A stretch of DNA of 11,251 nucleotides, from contig JALLAP010000648.1 of the NCBI GenBank assembly GCA_036939355.1, positions 1-11,251 on the forward strand, written 5' to 3'. Positions 1-5,676 of this stretch are shown here, piece after piece. This DNA is from Thalassiosira profunda. Its lineage: Eukaryota; Bacillariophyta; Thalassiosirophyceae; Thalassiosirales; Thalassiosiraceae. Position 1 is the stretch's first letter; each line of letters opens with the position of its first letter. The notes beneath the pieces were generated by a model. It made no database searches, had not been told where the DNA came from, and saw only the letters and a list, made by a program, of their open reading frames with translations. Position numbers and translations under genes: made by a program.

Positions 1-2071
1 GTCCCTCATCCCCCTGCCCTTTCTTCTGCTTCTTCGACGCGCGTTCGCTCATTGCAGGATCGGAATCAAGGTCGCCCAGGTTTGCCGCGCTTATTCCCCT
101 GACCCAATCGGCCCTGCTTCTCGGCGGGCTATTCCAATGCATCAACTGCCGCCACGAATTCTGGCTAAAGATCCGGAGAGAACAATCAGAAGAGCACGTG
201 GTCAAGAGAAGGTCGTTCCCCTCGCAGTCGTCATCCAGGGTGCCCGAGTTGTGCTGCGCCGACGATGTATTGGTTCCGTATCCCCTGAAGGAGAGTCGTG
301 TCACCGGTGCCGAGTGGACAAGAAACTGCCCCGGTTTGTACAGTATTCCCTGTTTCGCTGGCGGCGTCTGTTTGGGGGTCACTGTGGCGCCGTCAATTGT
401 CTCTTTTGCGCCCTTCGGCGATTTTTCTGCATCCTCCTTCTTGGAGACATTTTCCGTGTTCTTCTTTGGCAGTGGAGAGCGAGAGCCGGTGCGGCGATGG
501 ATGGGAGGCTTCCCGCTGCTCTTTGGTGTCAAGGGGCTCTTATCGTCGCCAGCAGCTCCACCAGAGGCAGAGACGCCACTACCATCCTCTCTATCCCGGA
601 CGAAAGTCCGAACACCGAATGGATAGGGCACGCCGACCCCCTCTCCGCGCAGCGCCACTGCAATGGCGCACCCGTCCCCCGATAGCGAACAGTGATCGAT
701 GATGCTGCCCTGCAGTTTGTGCGTCCACAGCAATGGTGCCTCCGGTATACGGGTCGCTTTGCCCGAGTCATGTCCAAAGCTCTGAAATGCAGTTGTAGGA
801 GGCACTCCCGAATGAGTCGGCGGCCCCTCCGACGGCAACGAGAAGTCGAACACGGCGAGCTGGTCCCTGTGCACGACCAGCACCCGGCTCTCCGTCATCG
901 ACGCGCATATTGTGACCCCGTACTCGCCCCGTCCATCGTCGCAGGCGCTTCCTTTTGGCAGCGGAGGCTGCCCGTCGGTCAGCGGATAGTTGCTCGGGAG
1001 ATTGGAGGCGCTGCCGGGAGAATTCCCCGGAGAGGCCGGTCCGCCGGGCGGCCCCGGGATTTGATGCGACGCGCGCCTCCTCCGGAAAAAGCAAGGCGCC
1101 GCGTCCGTCGATTCTCCCCCTTCTGATACTGGTTCGCCGTCCTCCGTCGTGTCTCCTCCCTCCACCTCCACCTCAAATCCATCGTCGGTCGCCGACAGCG
1201 TCGGGAGGTGGGGCAGCATCGCACACAGGGGCTCGTAGCCGAACACCTCCCGTGTGTCGGCGACGGCCCCGGCCCTCCAGCGGAATTTGCCGTAGGCCTC
1301 CACCATGGGATCGGCGCGGGTGGGATAGAACGAATGGACGCAGCCCAAGTTGTCGGCAGCGAAAATGTACCCCGTCGAAGGGTGGGCCGCCAGATGAACA
1401 ATTTCCACCCCCGCCCCAATTCCTTTGACAACAGACTTGGAGCCATTAGGCGCCGATGCTTTGGGAGAGCTGCCATAGGGACCTTCGAGGTGGCACTTTT
1501 GGAACGGGGCGCGGGTCCGCGCGTGGATTCCCAGCAGGTGGCACGCGGGCGCGCCGTCCTTGGTGGGACATTGATCGTTGATGGCAGCAAAAATCACCTC
1601 CATGCCCCGGTAGCAAAAGCTGGCGAACAGCGCCGGAATTTGCTCCCCCGGCTCCTCCTCGGCAATTTTGCCATCGGTTGCACTCTCCGCCGCCGCGGCC
1701 GGAGGGGCCTTCGTCCCCATACCCCCCGCAGATGTGAGTGGCCCCGGCCTCCCCCCCGCCGAGCTCGCGAACGCCGAGACGCTCCGCGATCTTTCCCGCA
1801 CCATCTTCGACCGCCGGTCTCCCCGCGCCGTCAGGGGGGTCCCCGGGACCTCCCCCGGCGTCGGCACCGGGCTCCTGGCGCTCATGTTGTAGCCGCTGGC
1901 CGAGGCGACGCCCGGGGATTGGAAGGCACTACCGAAGCCGCCCCGGGGGGAGCCGAGGGTGGTCGCCGCGCCGTGGAGGGAGGAGGTGAGTCCGGGAGAT
2001 ATGAGGGAGGAGGCCACCCCGTCCCCTGCGGCGGGGGCGGAGGGCGTGGCGGGGGGCGGGGGGATCGTCAT
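1..2071 (-). CDS. DmX/Rabconnectin-3/Rav1-like WD40 protein, N-terminal part (runs off the left edge)
   Basis: One minus-strand frame stays open for 690 codons, from an ATG at 2071-2069 to the left edge, with no stop, so the C-terminus lies outside the window. Residues 1-145 are a Ser/Pro/Gly/Ala-rich, probably disordered extension with many SP/TP sites (for example SPVPTPGEVPGTPL at about 67-80). WD40-like strands follow: IVHLAAHPSTGYIFAADNLG at about 224-243, RVLVVHRDQLAVFDF at 396-410, LLWTHKLQGSIIDHCSLSGD at 447-466, and FLVHSAPVTRLSF then LLLTTCSSDCSLRIF at about 583-635. The order, with an HxxxVTxxSF strand before a linker and an LLTxCxDxxxRI/LW strand, resembles the N-terminal propeller of DmX/Rabconnectin-3/Rav1. 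That family regulates V-ATPase assembly on endomembranes. Acidic and basic low-complexity linkers (about 298-375 and 495-575) separate the blades. The family call is from remembered motif resemblance; a generic WD40 protein is the alternative. Confidence 0.7.
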   Translation of the reverse strand, partial: MTIPPPPATPSAPAAGDGVASSLISPGLTSSLHGAATTLGSPRGGFGSAFQSPGVASASGYNMSARSPVPTPGEVPGTPLTARGDRRSKMVRERSRSVSAFASSAGGRPGPLTSAGGMGTKAPPAAAAESATDGKIAEEEPGEQIPALFASFCYRGMEVIFAAINDQCPTKDGAPACHLLGIHARTRAPFQKCHLEGPYGSSPKASAPNGSKSVVKGIGAGVEIVHLAAHPSTGYIFAADNLGCVHSFYPTRADPMVEAYGKFRWRAGAVADTREVFGYEPLCAMLPHLPTLSATDDGFEVEVEGGDTTEDGEPVSEGGESTDAAPCFFRRRRASHQIPGPPGGPASPGNSPGSASNLPSNYPLTDGQPPLPKGSACDDGRGEYGVTICASMTESRVLVVHRDQLAVFDFSLPSEGPPTHSGVPPTTAFQSFGHDSGKATRIPEAPLLWTHKLQGSIIDHCSLSGDGCAIAVALRGEGVGVPYPFGVRTFVRDREDGSGVSASGGAAGDDKSPLTPKSSGKPPIHRRTGSRSPLPKKNTENVSKKEDAEKSPKGAKETIDGATVTPKQTPPAKQGILYKPGQFLVHSAPVTRLSFRGYGTNTSSAQHNSGTLDDDCEGNDLLLTTCSSDCSLRIFSQNSWRQLMHWNSPPRSRADWVRGISAANLGDLDSDPAMSERASKKQKKGQGDEG

Positions 2072-2535
2072 GATGCCTGTTGCTCGGTCGTCAGTTGTTT
2101 GTTGTCAGTTGCTGTCAGCAGACGCCTCTCAACTCAAAAGTGTGCACAAGATGTGTCACCAATTTTTTTCAGCGCACTCCGCGGCCATTCTCCGATGACC
2201 AGCGGTGCCTGTGGACCGTTCCCTCGCTCTGGTGGTGTCGATGAGGTGGGTGATACTGCCGCTCCCGCGCAGCGCCACGATCGAGGTGCGTTTATTTGCG
2301 AGTTTGTTGGGGTTGTGGATGGGGGGGGGTGGGGGTGGGGGTGCGTGAGGGCAGGAGTTGCGAGAAAGTTTCCCGGGAATTTTGGACAAAGATCTGCAAA
2401 GATCGCGCCCACACTCCCGCGAGGGCGCCGTATGGTAGATAGCGTATTAGCCAGCGCCCGCCTCCGCTGGGTCGTCCGCCCCGACCACCAAGCCGCCATA
2501 CACAGGGCGCAGGCCCCTCCGCGCAGCAGCAACTA
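2072..2535. promoter_or_regulatory. Divergent intergenic region between the WD40 gene and the S26-like gene
   Basis: This 464-nt gap separates two divergently transcribed genes and must hold both 5' leaders and probably both promoters. It contains three GTCAG/TCAGTTG copies around 2088-2120, close to the WD40 start. A CCAAT followed by a T-run lies near 2158-2168, a G-rich tract at 2309-2351 and a short upstream ORF at 2432-2536. I see no convincing TATA box and no RNA gene. The plus-strand reading frames crossing it do not look protein-like. Confidence 0.5.
2309..2351 (+). other. Putative G-quadruplex-forming tract
   Basis: The plus strand has G-runs of 4 (2309-2312), 9 (2321-2329), 5 (2331-2335), 5 (2337-2341) and 3 (2349-2351). 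Single-T loops separate the three central runs. This satisfies the usual four-run G-quadruplex pattern. It lies about 185-225 nt upstream of the S26-like ATG and about 240-280 nt upstream of the WD40 ATG. Whether it folds or affects transcription cannot be judged from sequence. Confidence 0.6.
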
Positions 2536-2536
2536 A
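2432..2536 (+). CDS. 34-codon upstream ORF overlapping the next start codon (TAATG)
   Basis: An ATG at 2432 opens a 34-codon frame ending in TAA at 2534-2536. The last A of that stop is the first base of the ATG of the S26-like gene, giving TAATG. The peptide starts MVDSVLASARLRW, is basic, and resembles nothing I recognise. The stop-start overlap suits translation termination followed by reinitiation. This matters only if transcription starts upstream of 2432, which is not known. Confidence 0.35.
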   Translation: MVDSVLASARLRWVVRPDHQAAIHRAQAPPRSSN

Positions 2537-3537
2537 TGTCGCTTTTGCTGGGCCGAGGCGCCGCGGCGATCGGCGCGTGCGCCCGGCGGGGTATCCTGCG
2601 AGCCGCCGCGCCTGCGACGACGCTGATGCCGATGGGGGCAACAGCTCCGGCGCTTCCTTCCTTGGTGTCGGTGAGGGAGTTTGGGAAGAAGGGAGGCGGA
2701 TATCAGTCGGGCAAAACGCAAAGACGAGAGGAGAAGCGCAAGAGGAGAAGTGAAAGTCGAGTGCGGAGAGCCGAGCTCTTGGAACGCATCCAATATGCTG
2801 AATTGGAGGCGGAGGGCGGCGGCAAACCGCCGGTCATTGAGCTGTGCATGGAAAAAGGACCAGACTCTTGGGAGTGCGATTATTTGGGTGCTCCTAGTGC
2901 GGATTTGCTAAGGACGTACAGGGAGGCCAGAATACAGATATCGACACGAAACCTGCATCTAAAGGATCGTTGGCCTCGCGTGATGGCCGCACTCAAGGAT
3001 GCCCGTTATGGGTACGAGGATAGGCAGAAGGAGGTGGAGATATGGCTCTCTTCTTCATTGCAATATGACTCACAGATAGAGTGCGCGAAGATGGACAACG
3101 ATTTCAAGAGCAGGAGGTCGTTGAGCGTTTTCTCCGGGAGAGGAGCCCAGTATGGCGACAGCAATTTTCCAACCATTCAACCTGGTGTGTCCAATGTGAT
3201 TCAGATGCCTATGACACCTCCAATGGTCAAAAACGTGAAAAGGGGGCAGATGGTGGTCTTCCTTCTATACAACAGGCGCATTTTGGCGAAGACCCACAAA
3301 TCCTTCAGATACACTAAGTATGTGTGCAAGCGAGTCACGGCGCTGGAGGGCGACGTAGTTGAGTTCAAGGGGAGAGACTACAGGGTCCCAAAGGACCATT
3401 TCTGGGCCCTTGGCGACAATCCTCCCAAGTCCAGTGACTCGCGTCATTTTGGGGCAGTTCCATTGCAGAACATCAGGGCTCGCGTCCTTTACACCTTCCA
3501 GTTTGATCCGTTCAGCTTCAAGTCGGTTACAAAGTGA
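2536..3537 (+). CDS. Mitochondrial S26 signal-peptidase-like protein lacking the catalytic serine
   Basis: The product has 333 residues in one exon. Residues 1-47 form a typical mitochondrial presequence: Arg at 7, 17, 18 and 22, many Ala/Leu, and no acidic residue before Glu48. A very basic stretch (about 51-79) and a central region (80-200) that I do not recognise follow. Residues about 215-320 match the S26 fold of signal peptidase I and the mitochondrial inner-membrane peptidases: QMPMTPPM (223-230), CKRVTALEGDVVEF (264-277, general-base Lys265) and VPKDHFWALGDN...SSDSRHFGAVP (284-309). The nucleophile position in the box normally reading SMxPT holds Pro225, 40 residues before Lys265, close to the usual Ser-Lys spacing. 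No membrane segment precedes it, unlike true peptidases of this type. A non-catalytic matrix role, for instance in an RNA-protein complex given the basic N-terminus, is only inference. The stop is TGA, and the gene converges on the minus-strand gene downstream. Confidence 0.88.
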   Translation: MSLLLGRGAAAIGACARRGILRAAAPATTLMPMGATAPALPSLVSVREFGKKGGGYQSGKTQRREEKRKRRSESRVRRAELLERIQYAELEAEGGGKPPVIELCMEKGPDSWECDYLGAPSADLLRTYREARIQISTRNLHLKDRWPRVMAALKDARYGYEDRQKEVEIWLSSSLQYDSQIECAKMDNDFKSRRSLSVFSGRGAQYGDSNFPTIQPGVSNVIQMPMTPPMVKNVKRGQMVVFLLYNRRILAKTHKSFRYTKYVCKRVTALEGDVVEFKGRDYRVPKDHFWALGDNPPKSSDSRHFGAVPLQNIRARVLYTFQFDPFSFKSVTK

Positions 3538-3742
3538 CAGGGGCATTCATTGGCAAGGTGTATCTTCAGTTGGGAGGATCATCAATTCATTTCATGGGGA
3601 GGTTCATGAGGAGCGGTTGTATCAGAGAAACATTTCACATTCTGGCTTGTCTTTGCACATGCCAGACAATTCATTCGTTCAGAGTAATACTTTCATCTAG
3701 ATCACTTGCTGAAACGATGCTGCTTGTATTTGCGGTCAAGGT
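3538..3742. other. Convergent 3' intergenic region
   Basis: This 205-nt stretch lies between two convergent stop codons and is visibly richer in A/T than the flanking coding DNA. It has five copies of TTCAT (3546, 3586, 3591, 3603 and 3670). Both 3' UTRs and polyadenylation sites should lie here, but I see no canonical AATAAA in either orientation. Confidence 0.4.
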
Positions 3743-4612
3743 TCATTTTGCAAGCACGACGATGAGCTCCATCGCCGAGGACTCCTCTGCTGAAAGCCGA
3801 ATGCATTCTGACATATCCTTCTTGTCCTCATCTTCATTAGGAGCAAACCCATTCTGAGATTGCGTTTTTGACAGGCATTGGCGAAACAGCTCGTGGGCTT
3901 TCTTCACCCAGCACGGAGCATCCTCCCTATCGCCGCCCTGTGCACTCTTCTCCAGCGTTTCGGGGGACACTTTCAACGAGTACAACACGACATCCTCTGC
4001 GGTCGGTGTTGCTTCAACTCCACTTTCATTGCAATCCGTAGCTGGCGGTTTGGTTGCAGCTCCTTCCTCCTCGGCCGCCCGTTTGTGAATCCAGCCGCAT
4101 GCAATGCCCTGAAGGCTCGGCAGAAAGTATGCAGATCCCTCTTCCCAGTCCAAGCGCGTTCGGCCGTTCTCCTCGGCGGCCGAGCCGATGATACCCCTTC
4201 CAATGGATAGTATTTGCGATGCCTGATGGAAAATATCAGTCGAAGTAAACACATCATACAAAGTTCACAGAAATGCACCCACCTTGTGCAACCGCTTCAC
4301 AAACACGATTCTGTGGCTGTTGCGATACTCCACAATGGGATCGCCCCCGTCAATCGGCAGCTCCAGCCGCCACAGCGCGAACCCTCCCTCCCTCTTTACC
4401 AGCGCCCGCTCCTGCGTGACCCGCAACCGCTTAGAGCCGTCGAACACGGAGGGCTCCGCGCGCCGTCTCTTTCGAAGGTGTTCCTCGACGGCTGCTCGGA
4501 TGGTGGGAGGCACTTCGCTCGGACCGCACTCGTCGCACTCGCAGCCGATGTCGCCGTGGGCGAAGGTCATGGAGGAGAGGAAGGCGGCGGTGTCGGGCTG
4601 GGAGGAGGCCAT
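3743..4612 (-). CDS. Two-exon gene of unknown function, 269 aa
   Basis: Exon 1 runs 4612-4283 (110 codons) and exon 2 runs 4222-3743 (159 codons plus TGA), joined in phase 0 across a 60-nt intron. The start has a strong context (ACCATGG). Without splicing the frame ends four codons after the next five-residue readthrough, while exon 2 continues as a good protein frame, so splicing is well supported. Visible features are a short Cys cluster (Cys24, Cys26, Cys29 in GCECDECG), a basic patch KRRR near 48-51, a mixed alpha/beta-looking core (about 70-155, ending SAYFLPSLQGIACGWIHKR), an acidic Glu/Ala/Thr linker and a C-terminal helical segment (about 212-232). The cysteines could be half of a metal site. 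I recognise no family and propose no function. It converges on the S26-like gene and diverges from PRMT7. Confidence 0.78.
4223..4282 (-). other. 60-nt spliceosomal intron
   Basis: On the minus strand the donor is AAG|GTGGGT and the acceptor TTTTCCATCAG|GC. A CTGAT that can serve as branch site lies about 15 nt before the acceptor, followed by a pyrimidine tract. Removal is phase 0 and joins two protein-like frames into 269 codons. Unspliced, the frame stops at a TGA just inside the intron. Confidence 0.85.
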
Positions 4613-4640
4613 GGTAGCGCAGGTGAAAGGTTGGGGTGGA

Positions 4641-4695
4641 GCGTTGTGCGTTGCGGTTGCGGTGTTGCGGTGTGCGGTGTGCGAGCGAGCGAGCG
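4641..4695. repeat. Degenerate short tandem repeat in the unknown gene's leader
   Basis: The plus strand reads as successive variants of TTGCGG and GTGTGCG followed by GCGA repeated three times. On the minus strand this is a C/A-rich leader with CACACCG twice, then CAACACCG, CAACCG and CAACG. It begins 29 nt upstream of the ATG and probably lies in the 5' UTR. Confidence 0.55.
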
Positions 4696-5056
4696 GTCGA
4701 GGGGATCGGGATGGATGGACCGCACTTTATTTCAGCCCCCCCCGGCGCGGTTCTGCGGAAAAGTATGCAATTGGCCACCAAAATGGCCCCGGAGTGCCAG
4801 ATATTGCGCTGCCGCCCGCGCCGGCGCGTCGGATCGATTCTCCTGGATGCGGGCTATCCGTGGAATGTCGCGGCGGCCTCTGGAATGGGACGGTTCCGGA
4901 GATATCCTCCGTACGGCCGCCCTCTCTCTCCTAATTTTGCCCAAAAAAGTGCAAATGCAACTCTGAAAATCGGCCGCCCGATGCCCCCGCCGCTCGTATT
5001 GGACATATCGCAGGTCGAATCGACGTGGCAGCTCGCGAGCTTTCCAACGGTTGTCT

Positions 5057-5079
5057 CGGCGGGGTCTGAATCCCCGCCG
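5057..5079. repeat. Inverted repeat, 8-bp arms, 7-nt loop
   Basis: The arms CGGCGGGG (5057-5064) and CCCCGCCG (5072-5079) are perfect complements around a 7-nt loop. The element is just upstream of the ATATATTTT island at 5097. Confidence 0.7.
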
Positions 5080-5110
5080 TTGCCGAGGGAGCCATCATAT
5101 ATTTTCGTCC

Positions 5111-5120
5111 CCCTCGAGGG
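5111..5120. repeat. 10-bp perfect palindrome CCCTCGAGGG
   Basis: The sequence equals its own reverse complement and does not extend at either side. It could be a dimeric transcription-factor site, but no factor can be named. Confidence 0.5.
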
Positions 5121-5153
5121 CATCGATTCGCTACTGACTTGAGAAAAAGTATC

Positions 5154-5165
5154 TTTTGCGCAAAA
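5154..5165. repeat. 12-bp perfect palindrome TTTTGCGCAAAA
   Basis: A perfect palindrome with a GCGC core flanked by T4/A4. It resembles but does not match the E2F-type consensus (TTTSSCGC). It lies about 510 nt upstream of the PRMT7 ATG. Confidence 0.55.
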
Positions 5166-5308
5166 CGCCAGCCTCAAAATCAAAACAACTGCCTCCATGA
5201 CGCCCCAGTAGGACCGCCACCGCCGCCATACCGCCCAAACCGCCGGCCCAATCGCCGCCTCGCCTCGCAGGCGCCCTCTAACCGCCCCATATATCGAGGG
5301 CCGCCCGC

Positions 5309-5334
5309 AATCGCGGCCGTTTGCGGCCGCGATT
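5309..5334. repeat. Perfect 11-bp hairpin, 4-nt loop
   Basis: The arms AATCGCGGCCG (5309-5319) and CGGCCGCGATT (5324-5334) are exact complements around the loop TTTG. It lies 15 nt downstream of the ATATAT at 5289-5294 and about 340 nt upstream of the PRMT7 ATG. No T-run follows, so it is not a bacterial-type terminator. It may be a structured 5' leader element or a palindromic binding site. Confidence 0.75.
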
Positions 5335-5676
5335 TGGCCGAGAGCCGCCCATCCATCAAATTCGGAGCTGCGCGACTCCTCGCCATCAAAGGCGGCTTTT
5401 GGGCAAAGCGCGGCCTCCCGGCCTCGCACAAACCCCTGGATTGGCGCAATTCGCCTCTCCCATCTACCCGACGTCGCCCGCAACAACTCCCATGGTCCCA
5501 CCACGACGAGAAGCCGAGATCTCGATTTGACGGACGACGCACGACGTACAATCGACGAAGAAGGAGAAGGACAGCGCAAGCCCAGCAAATCCGCTGGACG
5601 GCCCTCCACCCCCCTAACCCTCTGCGCCCACTTCAGCTGCCGCCCGCCGCCCCCGCGCCCACCCATCAACCTCGTC

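Larger units (their letters stand above)
4613..5676. promoter_or_regulatory. 1.06-kb divergent intergenic region between the unknown gene and PRMT7
   Basis: No gene here can be supported. Next to the unknown gene is a degenerate C/A-rich (minus-strand) repeat, and at 4736-4743 an eight-C run. A TTTATTT (AAATAAA on minus) lies about 115 nt upstream of the unknown gene and could serve as an AT-rich core element. AT-rich islands at 5097-5105 (ATATATTTT) and 5289-5294 (ATATAT) are TATA-like. Several perfect palindromes and hairpins lie at 5014-5334, listed separately. Toward PRMT7 the plus strand becomes a C-rich leader with repeated CCGCC (5213-5260). A long open frame on the minus strand here overlaps the PRMT7 coding region and does not look like a protein. 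Confidence 0.5.

Noticed and set aside
1208..2536. 442-codon plus-strand open frame antisense to the WD40 gene
   Set aside because: Its product is Arg/Gly/Pro-rich with no domain pattern, while the opposite strand shows WD40-like strands. Only its last 34 codons, from the ATG at 2432, are kept as a possible upstream ORF.
5527..5676. Extending PRMT7 by 50 codons upstream of 5677
   Set aside because: The open extension contains no ATG (it would start at TTG) and is Arg/Pro-rich, as expected of a translated GC-rich leader.
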